A stretch of DNA of 64,000 bases. Origin: Variovorax ginsengisoli (GTDB lineage Bacteria; Pseudomonadota; Gammaproteobacteria; Burkholderiales; Burkholderiaceae_C). Below the pieces are notes generated by a model, which saw nothing but the letters and a program-made list of their open reading frames with translations, made no database searches and was not told the origin of the DNA. Where the stretch lies: contig NZ_RCZJ01000002.1 in the NCBI RefSeq assembly GCF_006438845.1, positions 695,145 to 759,144 of the forward strand, in the 5' to 3' direction. The first letter of the stretch is position 1. Every line of letters starts with the position of its first letter. The position numbers and the translations under genes were made by a program. Shown piece by piece: positions 40,662 to 48,843 of this stretch.

Positions 40662-41354
40662 TCAGCTAGGGATACTTTTTCTCATCCGCACTCCTTGCAG
40701 CATGTCGCGACGCGTGTACGGCCGCTCGATGCCAGCGAGCCGCACGGCGATCGTTTCGAGCAGCCCTTGCGTCTGCGCCGGCTTGCCGGGTGTCTGGAAG
40801 GCCAGCGGCAGCAACAGGCACCCCGCCATCGCGTACCAGGGCAACCGCGGTGGCGCGTGCAGCCGCCCGAAGAACACGAAGCCGACGACGATGGCCACGC
40901 CGAGCAGCAGGCCGGCAACGACCTCGGACACCGAATGCGCGTGGATCGCGAGGCGCGAAATGCCGATACACGCGCCCAACGTGCAACCCGCCACCACCGC
41001 CAGCGTGCGCACCCGCGGAGAGCGCCCGGCGGTCATGACCCAGAACACCATCGACCACACGCTGGCGGCCATGGCCGTGTGGCCGCTGAAGCCGGTGAAG
41101 TTGAAGCGTGCGCTGCCGATGCCCCAGCCCATGAAGGCGAGCTTCGACGCTGCAATCAGCACGCTGCCGAGGCCGAAGGCGAGGCACCACTCGAGCGCCG
41201 TGCGGCGCCCGGAGGGCGTGCGCAGCAGCAGCAACGGAAGCAATGCGGCGACGGGCAGCAGCAGGCCGCTGTCGCCGAGCCAGGTGAACGCGTGCCAGTA
41301 GCCGCGGGGAATCGTTCCGAGGGCGCCCCAGAGGGCGTCGCGCAGGCCGCCCAT
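40662..41354 (-). CDS. PAP2-superfamily membrane phosphatase
   Basis: A 230-residue integral-membrane phosphatase of the PAP2 type, acting on lipid phosphates or polyprenyl diphosphates. The tripartite motif is present in reduced form: FTGFSGHTAM (C2, His-containing) and SRLAIHAHSVSEVVAG (C3, His and Asp/Glu), while C1 (KxxxxxxRP) is poor, with SKLAFMGWGIGSARFNF at its place. About six hydrophobic segments are visible. The ATG at 41354 overlaps the stop of the MFS-acyltransferase gene (TGATG), so the two are coupled and probably share a role in phospholipid turnover. Confidence 0.8.
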   Translation of the reverse strand: MGGLRDALWGALGTIPRGYWHAFTWLGDSGLLLPVAALLPLLLLRTPSGRRTALEWCLAFGLGSVLIAASKLAFMGWGIGSARFNFTGFSGHTAMAASVWSMVFWVMTAGRSPRVRTLAVVAGCTLGACIGISRLAIHAHSVSEVVAGLLLGVAIVVGFVFFGRLHAPPRLPWYAMAGCLLLPLAFQTPGKPAQTQGLLETIAVRLAGIERPYTRRDMLQGVRMRKSIPS

Positions 41355-43288
41355 CACGTCGCAAGCAGCCCTTGCACGCGTGCCTGGAGCAACTCGGGCT
41401 GGACCTCCGCGCTCTGCACCATCGGGCCCACGTGCAAACCGACCCGGCTGAACAGCCCGCGGCGGAACGGTTGCACCATCGCGACGTTCTTGCCCTCCCG
41501 CACCTCGACCCGGCTGAAGAACGAACCCCACAGGTTGGTCAGCGCCATCGGGATCACCGGTGGGTCGATGCCCTCGGCGTGTGCCTCGGCGAGGATCTTC
41601 ATCACACCGCCCTTGAAGGGTTGCAGAGCGCCATCGCGCGTGATGGCGCCTTCGGGAAAGATCGCCAGCAGATCGCCCTCGCGCAGCACCTCGACGGCCT
41701 GCGCGAACGCACGCTCGTAAGCGACGGGGTCGTCTCTCTGCGACGCGATCGGGATCGCCTTGGCCAGCTTGAAAAGCCAGCCCAGCACCGGCACGCGGAA
41801 GATCCGATGGTCCATCAGGAAGCGGATCGGGCGCGGGCTGGCCGCCATCAGCAGCACCGCGTCGATGAAGCTCACGTGGTTGCACACCAGTACCGCCGCA
41901 CCTTCGGTCGGGATGTGCTCGTCGCCGCGGATGCGGAAGCGGTAGATGAAGTGCGACAGCAGCCACGACACGAAGCGCAGCAGGTATTCAGGCACCAGCA
42001 TGAAGATGTAGAAGGCCACCACCGCGTTGGCGATGCCGGTGAAGAGGAAGAGCTGAGGAATAGTGAATCCGGCCTTGAGCAGCGCACCCGCGATGACCGA
42101 GCTCGCGATCATGAAAAACGCGTTCAGGATGTTGTTCGCCGCGATGATGCGGGCGCGGTGCGTCGGCTGGCTGCGCAATTGGATCAGCGCGTACATCGGC
42201 ACGCTGTACAGGCCGGCGAAGAGCGACAGCAGTCCCAGGTCGGCCATCACGCGCCAGTGCGCCGCCTGCCCGACGAAGGCGCCCAGGCCCATCTCCGGCA
42301 CCGCGGGCAGGCCGCGCGAGGCGAAGTACAGGTCGATGGCGAACACGCTCATGCCGATCGCGCCCAGCGGCACCAGGCCGATCTCGACCTGGCGACGGCT
42401 GAGCGTCTCGCACAGCAGCGAGCCGATGCCGATGCCGATCGAGAACACCACCAGCAGCAGCGAGGCGACCTGCTCGTTGCCGTGCAGCACCTCCTTGGCG
42501 AAGCTCGGGAACTGGCTCAGGAAAACGGCGCCGAAGAACCACATCCACGAGATGCCCAGCAGCGAACGAAAGACGACGACGTTGCCGTGCGCCAGCTTGA
42601 GGTTGCGCCAGGTTTCGCTGAACGGGTTCCAGTTGACGACCAGGCCCGGGTCGGTGGCCGGCGCAGGGGGAATGGCCTGTGCCACGCCACGGCCCACCAG
42701 CGCGAGCAGCACGCAGGCCACCGCCACCGTCGCATGGCCGACCTGCGGCAGCGCCACCAGCAGCCCGCCGACGACCTGGCCCAGCAGGATGGCGACGAAG
42801 GTGCCCATCTCGACCATGCCGTTGCCGCCGGTGAGCTCGCGCGCGTTGAGCACCTGCGGCAGGTAGGCGAACTTGACCGGCCCGAACAACGTGGAGTGCA
42901 GGCCCATCAGAAACACACAGCCCAGCAGCACGGCTGCATCGGCACGGAAGAAGCCCCAGGCGGCGATCGCCATGATGGCGATCTCCAGGTTCTTGACGAA
43001 ACGGATGATCCTCGTCTTGTCGTACTTGTCGGTCAGCTGGCCCGCCGTGGCCGAGAACAAGAGGAACGGCAGGATGAACAACGCACCGATCGCCAGGCCT
43101 GCCATGGCCGGCGGCATCCAGCTGAGCTGGAGCTGGTAGGTCACCATCACGGTGAAGGCGAACTTGAAGAGGTTGTCGTTGGCTGCGCCGGCGAACTGGG
43201 TCCAGAAGAACGGAGCGAAGCGCCGCTGGCCCAACAGGGCGAACTGATGGGTGTGAGCGTCGGATGCGATGGCGGCGGTGGCTGTCAT
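41354..43288 (-). CDS. MFS transporter fused to PlsC-type acyltransferase
   Basis: A 644-residue fusion. Residues about 1-430 are a twelve-helix MFS lysophospholipid-flippase-like (LplT) part with FFWTQFAGAANDNLFKFAFT and AGQLTDKYDKTRIIR. Residues about 445-640 are a glycerolipid acyltransferase with CNHVSFIDAVL (His and Asp of the catalytic motif near 468) and FPEGAITRDG near 543. This is the flippase plus acyltransferase pair used to repair lysophospholipids, but the third acyl-ACP synthetase (Aas) domain seen in longer relatives is missing. It overlaps the PAP2 gene. Confidence 0.88.
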   Translation of the reverse strand: MTATAAIASDAHTHQFALLGQRRFAPFFWTQFAGAANDNLFKFAFTVMVTYQLQLSWMPPAMAGLAIGALFILPFLLFSATAGQLTDKYDKTRIIRFVKNLEIAIMAIAAWGFFRADAAVLLGCVFLMGLHSTLFGPVKFAYLPQVLNARELTGGNGMVEMGTFVAILLGQVVGGLLVALPQVGHATVAVACVLLALVGRGVAQAIPPAPATDPGLVVNWNPFSETWRNLKLAHGNVVVFRSLLGISWMWFFGAVFLSQFPSFAKEVLHGNEQVASLLLVVFSIGIGIGSLLCETLSRRQVEIGLVPLGAIGMSVFAIDLYFASRGLPAVPEMGLGAFVGQAAHWRVMADLGLLSLFAGLYSVPMYALIQLRSQPTHRARIIAANNILNAFFMIASSVIAGALLKAGFTIPQLFLFTGIANAVVAFYIFMLVPEYLLRFVSWLLSHFIYRFRIRGDEHIPTEGAAVLVCNHVSFIDAVLLMAASPRPIRFLMDHRIFRVPVLGWLFKLAKAIPIASQRDDPVAYERAFAQAVEVLREGDLLAIFPEGAITRDGALQPFKGGVMKILAEAHAEGIDPPVIPMALTNLWGSFFSRVEVREGKNVAMVQPFRRGLFSRVGLHVGPMVQSAEVQPELLQARVQGLLAT

Positions 43289-43310
43289 TCGAATGTCCCT
43301 GGCGGGCTCC

Positions 43311-43625
43311 TCAGGCCGTCAGGGCGGCTGCGCGTGGATTGTGCCGCAGGGGCTCGGCGTGCCACTGGCGCAGCATCTGCAGCACGGGCCATGCGGCGCA
43401 CGCGGCGACCAGGTGCTTGAGGCTGTGACCGGACACGGGTTGCCCGGTTGCCTCGTACACCGCTGCGTCGCCCGGCTCGAACAGCCTGGCGACGGCGCAG
43501 ATCGCGATGACGACACCCAGCCTCAATCCCATCGCGCCGGCCACAGCGGCAAGCAGCCCGGGTTCGCGACGTTGAAGGTCACCGAAGCGGCGAAGCAGGG
43601 CGAGGCGTGCAAGCAAACGGTTCAT
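43311..43625 (-). CDS. Small membrane protein, possibly the C-terminal remnant of a ceramidase-like protein
   Basis: A 104-residue hydrophobic protein with two or three membrane segments (GLLAAVAGAMGLRLGVVIAI, HLVAACAAWPVLQML). The GHSLKHLVAACAAW stretch resembles, from memory, the end of bacterial membrane proteins annotated as alkaline phytoceramidase-like, which are two to three times longer. No in-frame sequence for the missing part lies upstream. It may be a remnant or a small independent gene. It is divergent from the XRE regulator and 22 bases upstream of the MFS fusion gene. Confidence 0.5.
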   Translation of the reverse strand: MNRLLARLALLRRFGDLQRREPGLLAAVAGAMGLRLGVVIAICAVARLFEPGDAAVYEATGQPVSGHSLKHLVAACAAWPVLQMLRQWHAEPLRHNPRAAALTA

Positions 43626-43753
43626 GGCTCGGACTCCAAGGGCGGATGGGTGGCGCGAATCTCGTTGTCAGCGACATGACTTGGCATCGAAAATCGATAC
43701 GGTCAGCCGATCCAGGACGATCGGTATCTCCCCAGAATACCAACGCACCCCCC

Positions 43754-44488
43754 ATGAGCACCACCGTCGACCTCGTTCAAGTGTTGAAGAACGAACTCAA
43801 GACCGCCCGCATGACCTACGCCGACCTCGCCCGTGCGCTCGGCATGGCGGAATCCAGCGTCAAGCGGATGCTCGCCAAGTCGGACATGCCGCTGAGCCGC
43901 GTCGACGCGATTTGCCGCGCGCTCAAGATGGACTTCGCCGAGTTGGCCCGCCGCGTGGCCGACGCGCAGCCGCTGCTGCGGGAGCTCACGCACGACCAGG
44001 AAAAGGCGGTGGTGCGGGACAAGAAGTTGATCCTCGTCGCCATCAGCGTGCTGAGCCAGTGGACCCTGGAGCAGATCGTGGGCGCCTACCGAATCAGCGA
44101 GGCCGAGTGCATCGGCTGCTTCGCGCAGCTCGATCGCATCGGCATCATCGAACTGCGCCCGCTCAACCGGTACCGCCTCAAGCTGGCCAAGACCTTCCGC
44201 TGGCGGCCGCACGGGCCGGTGATGGACTTCTTTCGCGAGAACGTGGTGCTCGACTACTACCGCGGTGGCTTCGACGGGCCGGCCGAGGGACTGCTGCTTG
44301 TGCACGGCTCAATCAGCCGGGCGCTCGCGCCCTCCTTCCTTGAACGGCTCCAGCGCGTGGCGCAGGATTTCGCACAGCAGCACCAGACCGACCAGAAGCT
44401 CTCACCCAATGACCGCGAGGGCTACACGCTGCTGCTCGGCATGCGCAACTGGGAATTCGAAGCCTTTACCCGTCTGCGCCGCGCTTGA
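43754..44488 (+). CDS. XRE-family transcriptional regulator
   Basis: A 244-residue regulator with an N-terminal Cro/C1-type helix-turn-helix (TYADLARALGMAESSVKRML, then SRVDAICRALKMDFAELARR, about residues 20-75). The rest is a conserved all-helical domain that I do not recognise as a ligand domain (VAISVLSQWTLEQIVGAYRI, FDGPAEGLLLVHGSISRALA). Related proteins are widespread in Comamonadaceae. The ATG at 43754 begins MSTTVDLVQVL. It is divergent from the small membrane gene at 43625 across 128 bases. Confidence 0.84.
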   Translation: MSTTVDLVQVLKNELKTARMTYADLARALGMAESSVKRMLAKSDMPLSRVDAICRALKMDFAELARRVADAQPLLRELTHDQEKAVVRDKKLILVAISVLSQWTLEQIVGAYRISEAECIGCFAQLDRIGIIELRPLNRYRLKLAKTFRWRPHGPVMDFFRENVVLDYYRGGFDGPAEGLLLVHGSISRALAPSFLERLQRVAQDFAQQHQTDQKLSPNDREGYTLLLGMRNWEFEAFTRLRRA

Positions 44489-44696
44489 TCGATTGAAAGC
44501 GTCCGGCGCGTCCAAGGTGTCGGCTCGCTACCACAGCGCGAAGCCGGTTATGACCCTGACTCTCGGATATTTGTCAACAAGGGTAAACTCCAGGTCTGCA
44601 GAAGAGCGGGTGTTCCCCACCCCACCGTACGCGCAATCTCCCATGAACGCCGAGGTGAACCGATGACCGGTTCGACGACTGCTGATTTCTTACGCC
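44489..44696 (+). other. Leader region upstream of the glycine riboswitch, possible degenerate first aptamer
   Basis: No gene is seen. From about 44598, AGAAGAGCGGGTG-ttcc-CCACCC followed by CACCG, and later CGCCGAGGTGAACC (44648-44662), loosely resembles a glycine aptamer with weak conservation. A TTGT-CA-ACAA dyad is at 44571-44580. Whether this is a vestigial tandem aptamer or just leader is unresolved. Confidence 0.3.
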
Positions 44697-44795
44697 GTCT
44701 GGAGAGCCGTCGCCTTGTGTGACGCACCGAAGGAGCAACCCCGCTGCGAGCCCGTGACGGGCGAATCTCTCAGGTACCAAGGACAGAGGGAGCGG
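44697..44795 (+). promoter_or_regulatory. Glycine riboswitch aptamer
   Basis: The characteristic conserved segments occur in order with correct spacing: GTCTGGAGAG (44697-44706), CACCGAAGGAGCAA (44725-44738), GAATCTCTCAGGTACCAAGG (44763-44782) and ACAGAGGGAG (44783-44792). These match the glycine aptamer consensus (GGAGAG, CGCCGAAGGNGCAA, AATCTCTCAGG, GGACAGAG). It lies 80 bases before the start of the oxidase gene it should control. Confidence 0.92.
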
Positions 44796-44847
44796 CAAAC
44801 CTGAACCTCGGACCGACGTGCCGCCGACAGCGCGCGCTTTCCGCCGT

Positions 44848-44866
44848 TTGTGCCATCCCACAAGGA
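44848..44866 (+). promoter_or_regulatory. Hairpin partly covering the ribosome site of the amino-acid oxidase gene
   Basis: TTGTG (44848-44852) pairs with CACAA (44859-44863), and the pairing overlaps the first bases of the ribosome site AAGGA (44862-44866) before the ATG at 44875. No T-run follows, so glycine control by masking translation is more likely than termination. Confidence 0.4.
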
Positions 44867-44874
44867 ATCGGACC

Positions 44875-46113
44875 ATGCGTGTGATCGTTTTGGGCGGCGG
44901 TCTGCTCGGCGTCGCTTCGGCTTACTACCTCCAGCAGCTCGGCCACGAGGTCACGGTGATCGACCGCCACGACTCGCCAGCGGCCAAGGCGCGCGGCGTG
45001 GCGAGTGCCCCGATGCGCACGCCTTGCGATGCGCCCAACGTCAGCATCGCACACGGTGCCTGCAGGTCTGCGATCGCGCACCTGCGCAGGCGGTGGCGCA
45101 ACCTGACCCACTATTTTCTGGGCGGCGCGCCGCGCCCGACCGAACGCCTGGAGCATCTGGTGCGTTTGAGCGTCTACAGCCGCGCGACAGTGAGCGAACT
45201 GCGCCGCGAGGCCGGGGTCGCTCCGCCGCCGAGCAGCGCGGGCTGGATGCGCATCTTCACCGACGCCGATGCCTTTGACGCGTTCGCGCGCAGCGCGCCT
45301 CGCTTGCATGCGCTCGGCTGCGCGGTCGAGCTCATGTCGGCCGACGAAGCCCTGCGCGAGGAACCTGCGCTGCATGCATTGCGCGGCTCGCTGGCGGGCG
45401 CGGCTTTCAGTCGCGAGGTCGCGCTGCGCGACCCGAGTGCCTTTGCAGCCAGCATGATCTTCATGTGCCGCGCGGCCGGCGTGCACTTCCTGATGAACCA
45501 CGACGTGGTCAAGCTGCATGCCCGCGAAGGCCGCATCGACCATGTGGAGCTGGCCAATCACGACGGTGAGCGCAGCACCCTGCGAGCGCAGGCTTACGTG
45601 ATGGCGCTCGGTGCCGGCAGCGTGCCGCAGGCGTATGCACTCGGCATCGACCTGCCATTGCGCCTGGTGCGCGAGTACAGCGTGCTGCTCCCGGTTCGGG
45701 ACGCGGAGATCGCCCCGCGCGTGATGCTGCATGACCGGGTCGGTCGGCTGCGCATCCGCCGCATCGAGACGCCGCAAGGCGAGCGCCTGCGCGTGTGGTC
45801 GTCGGTGCGGCTGACGAAAGACACAGCGGCCGACAGCGCCGACGAGGCCGCCCACTTCGCCCGCATGCTGGCGCGCGTCGAGCAGCTGCTGCCGGGCGTG
45901 GTCGACGTTTCGGGCGCCGAGTTCTCGTGCACGCTGCAGTCGCGCAGCGCCACGGGCTTGCCGGTGATCGGGCGCACGCCACTGCGCAACCTTTTCCTCA
46001 ACACCGCGCCCGGCGCGCCGGACTGGGTCAACGCCTGCGGCGCAGGCAAGTCGATCGCCCGCATCGTGAGCGGGTTGTCGCCGGAAGTGGAATTCGCCTT
46101 CGCGAAGGGCTGA
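44875..46113 (+). CDS. FAD-dependent D-amino-acid dehydrogenase / glycine oxidase-like protein
   Basis: FAD oxidoreductase of the DadA/ThiO-like group, 412 residues. The Rossmann motif VIVLGGGLLGVASAYYLQQL is at residues 3-22. The C-terminal end reads SATGLPVIGRTPLRNLFLNT, then APGAPDWVNACGAGKSIARI where DadA proteins carry the more conserved GHGTLGWT. The departure in the substrate/FAD lid suggests altered specificity. The glycine riboswitch upstream argues that glycine is the inducer and perhaps the substrate. The ATG at 44875 follows AAGGA. It converges with the FIST gene. Confidence 0.85.
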   Translation: MRVIVLGGGLLGVASAYYLQQLGHEVTVIDRHDSPAAKARGVASAPMRTPCDAPNVSIAHGACRSAIAHLRRRWRNLTHYFLGGAPRPTERLEHLVRLSVYSRATVSELRREAGVAPPPSSAGWMRIFTDADAFDAFARSAPRLHALGCAVELMSADEALREEPALHALRGSLAGAAFSREVALRDPSAFAASMIFMCRAAGVHFLMNHDVVKLHAREGRIDHVELANHDGERSTLRAQAYVMALGAGSVPQAYALGIDLPLRLVREYSVLLPVRDAEIAPRVMLHDRVGRLRIRRIETPQGERLRVWSSVRLTKDTAADSADEAAHFARMLARVEQLLPGVVDVSGAEFSCTLQSRSATGLPVIGRTPLRNLFLNTAPGAPDWVNACGAGKSIARIVSGLSPEVEFAFAKG

Positions 46114-46134
46114 GGCAGCGCCTGCTCAGAGGCC

Positions 46135-47400
46135 CTAATCGGCCACGAACACGGTAAGCACGCCGGTGTAGCCGTACACATGGTGCCGCGCGATTTCGCC
46201 GGCCGCGAAGAAGCCGGTGAGTGGCACGTCGCCCAGCGCATGCCGCACGATCTGCATCTCCGCGCCCGGCGCACCGAAATGCGGGCCGCCGCGCCCGGAG
46301 CAGCTCACGTACACCGCGCCTGCGATGCGACGCGCCGGATGCGGCGCGGCTTCGGCTTCGCCGGCCGCCACGGCGCGTGCCGTGGCCAACGTCTGCTCCT
46401 CGGGTTCCAGCTCTTCGCGAATCTCCGCGCAGATGCGCATCAGGTCGGCCCGCGCAGCCTGCGCGTTGCGGCGGCAGAAGCTCATGCGCATGCCGGCTTC
46501 CGCAACATCCGCGATGGCGATGCCGCGGCGCGTCGGATCCAGGCCGATGATGTGGCGCACCAGCACGTCGGCGCCCAGGTCGCCGGTGCGGCGGATGCCG
46601 TCGCTGCCCGCGTCGACCAGCCCGACCAGCGTGCTGCGCACCGCATCGATGGCTTCCTGCGGCGCATCGAGCGACACGCGCAAGTCGGCGAGCAGCACGT
46701 CGAGCGCCGGCTCGCCGTCGAGCTTCAGCAGCAGGTTGCCGTCGGCCTCGGTGATCTCGCGCTCGCGCGAAACCGGCTGGCAGCCCTGCGTGACGCGCGA
46801 CACCAGCCGCACGCCGTCGCCGAACACCACGCCCGACATGCCGCCCGAGAACACACCGCCCGCGGCACCTTGACCGCGGATGTTGCCGTTGCCGCCAACG
46901 GCAAACTGAAGCGAATCGTCGCGACCCGACGAGAGTCCGCCGAAAAGATAGCCGGTGTCGGTGCGCCCCGCCATCTCTCCGACCAGCTCGGCCAATTCGG
47001 GCGTGCGCGGATCGGCGTGGACCAGCGCCGTGTGCGCTTCGAAGCCGCTCATCTCCGAGCTGCCGAGCGGCGCCACGCCGGAGAACACGCGGTACTGATC
47101 GCTGGGCAGCGCACAGAGCATCACGCTGAGCGCTGGCTCGTCGAAATACTCGGCGTTGTTGGCTGCCACGCCGACGCCGACCGTGCCCGACCAGTCGGTG
47201 ATCTCCGGCAGTTCGGCGCTCAGGTGGTCGAGGATGTCCTGCGCCTCGCCCGCATAGTGGTCGGTGATGTAGAGCAGGCCCAGCGTGGGCGACGCGGCGT
47301 AGTCGGGCAGCGCCATCTGCGCGTGCAATTGCGCCAGGGCGAGGCCGGCCGCCATGCGCCATTGCGGATGGGTGGCGTGGCCGGTGGGAAAAAGCTTCAT
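46135..47400 (-). CDS. FIST domain signal-transduction protein
   Basis: A 421-residue protein with FIST N-terminal (about 30-210) and FIST C-terminal (about 215-415) domains, predicted small-ligand sensors often paired with histidine kinases or diguanylate cyclases. Motifs include GTVGVGVAANNAEYFDEPAL, GGLSSGRDD and the C-terminal SCSGRGGPHFGAPGAEM with GFFAAGEIA, which mark this family. No signalling output domain is attached and no such gene is adjacent. Ligand and partner are unknown. Confidence 0.88.
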   Translation of the reverse strand: MKLFPTGHATHPQWRMAAGLALAQLHAQMALPDYAASPTLGLLYITDHYAGEAQDILDHLSAELPEITDWSGTVGVGVAANNAEYFDEPALSVMLCALPSDQYRVFSGVAPLGSSEMSGFEAHTALVHADPRTPELAELVGEMAGRTDTGYLFGGLSSGRDDSLQFAVGGNGNIRGQGAAGGVFSGGMSGVVFGDGVRLVSRVTQGCQPVSREREITEADGNLLLKLDGEPALDVLLADLRVSLDAPQEAIDAVRSTLVGLVDAGSDGIRRTGDLGADVLVRHIIGLDPTRRGIAIADVAEAGMRMSFCRRNAQAARADLMRICAEIREELEPEEQTLATARAVAAGEAEAAPHPARRIAGAVYVSCSGRGGPHFGAPGAEMQIVRHALGDVPLTGFFAAGEIARHHVYGYTGVLTVFVAD

Positions 47401-47437
47401 TCGCGCGGTCCGATGGATTCCTGGAAAAAAGACACGC

Positions 47438-48196
47438 TCATCGGCTGCGCTTGCGCGCGGCCGCGGCGGTCTTGCGGGGGGCAGGGGATGCGGCGGGCTT
47501 GTTTCGCGCCGCAGCCGCCTTGGCGGCAGGCGCCGTCTTCTTCGCGGGCGTGGCCGCGGGCACGAAAGGCGGCGTCATCACCGGCATCTTGATCTGGGCA
47601 GCATCCTGCATCGCCGAGCTGGCGATCTGCTGAAACTGCTCGGTGAGCGCGTTCCACCACTGCATCGGGTCGACCACCCCGGCGGGCTTGAAGGTCTCGC
47701 TGGCCTTGTCGCCCGTGTCGCCTGTGTCGCCCGTGTCGCCTGTGTCGCCCGTGTCGCCTGTGTCGCCGGAGGGCGCCGATGCCTTGTCGGCCGCAGCCTC
47801 GGGCGGCACCGATCTCGCGGCGGGTGCCGGCGCAGGGCCTCCGGCCGAGGGTGCAGCACGCGTGAACACCTTGGCGAGGTCTTCCATCTGCACGTTCATG
47901 CCGCGCAGGGTCGACAAGGTCATCTTCTGCACCTCGAGCGCCTGAATGGTGGCCTTGAGCGCATGGCCGTTCTGCTCGAGCCAGTACTGAACGGTCTTGA
48001 GCTCCTGGATGCGTTTGTCGACTTCCTCGACGCTCAGCGTGGGCGCCACCCAGCTCGACAGGCTGGGCATGCCGGGTGCAGCACCTGCAGCGGCGCCGCC
48101 GCCAGCGCCCAACGGTGACGCGCCAGCCAGATTCTTCAAGAAGTCGAAGCCGGGCACGAACTGGCTGAAGGCAAAAGGGGGTGTCGCATCGCTCAT
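47438..48196 (-). CDS. phaM: PhaM-type polyhydroxyalkanoate granule-associated protein
   Basis: Granule-associated protein that activates PHA synthase and links granules to DNA, in its known members. The 252-residue protein has FVPGFDFLKNLAGAS at the start, the helical core WVAPTLSVEEVDKRIQELKT with QYWLEQNGHALKATIQALEV, a Pro/Ala-rich linker with a GDT tandem repeat, and a C-terminal lysine/alanine-rich tail (AKKTAPAAKAAAARNKP) suited to DNA binding. The start at 48196 is clear. The repeat makes this PhaM unusually variable. Confidence 0.82.
   Translation of the reverse strand: MSDATPPFAFSQFVPGFDFLKNLAGASPLGAGGGAAAGAAPGMPSLSSWVAPTLSVEEVDKRIQELKTVQYWLEQNGHALKATIQALEVQKMTLSTLRGMNVQMEDLAKVFTRAAPSAGGPAPAPAARSVPPEAAADKASAPSGDTGDTGDTGDTGDTGDTGDKASETFKPAGVVDPMQWWNALTEQFQQIASSAMQDAAQIKMPVMTPPFVPAATPAKKTAPAAKAAAARNKPAASPAPRKTAAAARKRSR
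47714..47767 (-). repeat. phaM: Tandem repeat encoding six GDT units in PhaM
   Basis: Six consecutive 9-base units (GTGTCGCC plus one base) encode (Gly-Asp-Thr)6, ending with a variant Gly-Asp-Lys unit just outside. The units alternate CGTGTCGCC and TGTGTCGCC, so the true period is 18 bases in three copies. This points to copying of an 18-base unit. Confidence 0.9.
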
Positions 48197-48398
48197 GGGA
48201 GTCTCCGGCAGTTCTTTGCGTCAGCTTACTCCACGGCGAGCGCGCGCCGGCCCCCCTTCGCGCCCTCGAACTGCGGCGTCAGCGACACCGTCATGCCCGT
48301 GGCGATGGGCCACTTCGGGTTCCTCAGGCGGCGCCGAAAGCCCGCACGATTGGCCGTGCAGCCCGGCAACTTCCGGCCTGCGTCGGATAATTCGCCGC

Positions 48399-48812
48399 AT
48401 GAAAAGCCTGTTCCACCTCGCCTTCCACGTTCGCGACCTCGACCAGGCACGCCGCTTCTACGGCAAGGTGCTGGGGTGCGCCGAAGGCCGCAGCACCGAC
48501 ACCTGGGTCGACTTCGATTTCTTCGGCCATCAGATCTCGCTGCACCTCGGTGAACCCTTCGCCACGACGCGCACCGGCCGCGTGGGCGACGCGATGGTGC
48601 CCATGCCGCACTTCGGCATCGTGCTGGAGTACCCCGACTGGCGCGCGATGGCCGACCGCCTGGAAGCCACCGATACCGACTTCGTGCTCAAGCCACAGGT
48701 GCGCTTCGAGGGTCAGCCGGGCGAGCAGTGGACCATGTTCTTCTGCGATCCCTTCGGCAACCCGATCGAGGCCAAGGGCTTCCGCTCGTTCGACGCGGTG
48801 TACGACAAATGA
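48399..48812 (+). CDS. VOC-family (glyoxalase/bleomycin-resistance fold) protein
   Basis: A 137-residue vicinal-oxygen-chelate protein. It opens MKSLFHLAFHVRDLDQARRF, with candidate metal ligands His in FHVRDL (residue 9), His in PMPHFGIVL, and Glu in GNPIEAKGF near the C-terminus. The pattern fits glyoxalase-like enzymes or a dioxygenase fold; substrate is not known. The preceding 202-base gap (48197-48398) shows no convincing gene, only a short reading frame with no clear start. The next gene follows after 31 bases on the same strand. Confidence 0.82.
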   Translation: MKSLFHLAFHVRDLDQARRFYGKVLGCAEGRSTDTWVDFDFFGHQISLHLGEPFATTRTGRVGDAMVPMPHFGIVLEYPDWRAMADRLEATDTDFVLKPQVRFEGQPGEQWTMFFCDPFGNPIEAKGFRSFDAVYDK

Positions 48813-48843
48813 AAACCAAGCCGTTGCCCTTGGGGGTGAACCG

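Noticed and set aside
41372..43420. Long plus-strand frame opposite the MFS-acyltransferase fusion
   Set aside because: Arg/His/Gln-rich, no motif, while the opposite strand has membrane helices and the acyltransferase catalytic residues.
43640..43740. GATAC/GTATC dyad between the small membrane gene and the XRE gene
   Set aside because: The arms are only five bases with a 20-odd-base spacer; too weak to call an operator.
44571..44600. Promoter for the glycine riboswitch transcript starting with TTGTCA
   Set aside because: No acceptable -10 element lies at 16-18 bases, so I did not list a promoter.
48226..48450. Short minus-strand frame in the gap before phaM, ending in KWPIATGMTVSLTPQFEG
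   Set aside because: The last 30 residues look protein-like, but the frame has no clear start, covers the VOC gene start and matches nothing I can name. It may be a gene remnant, but not strong enough to list.
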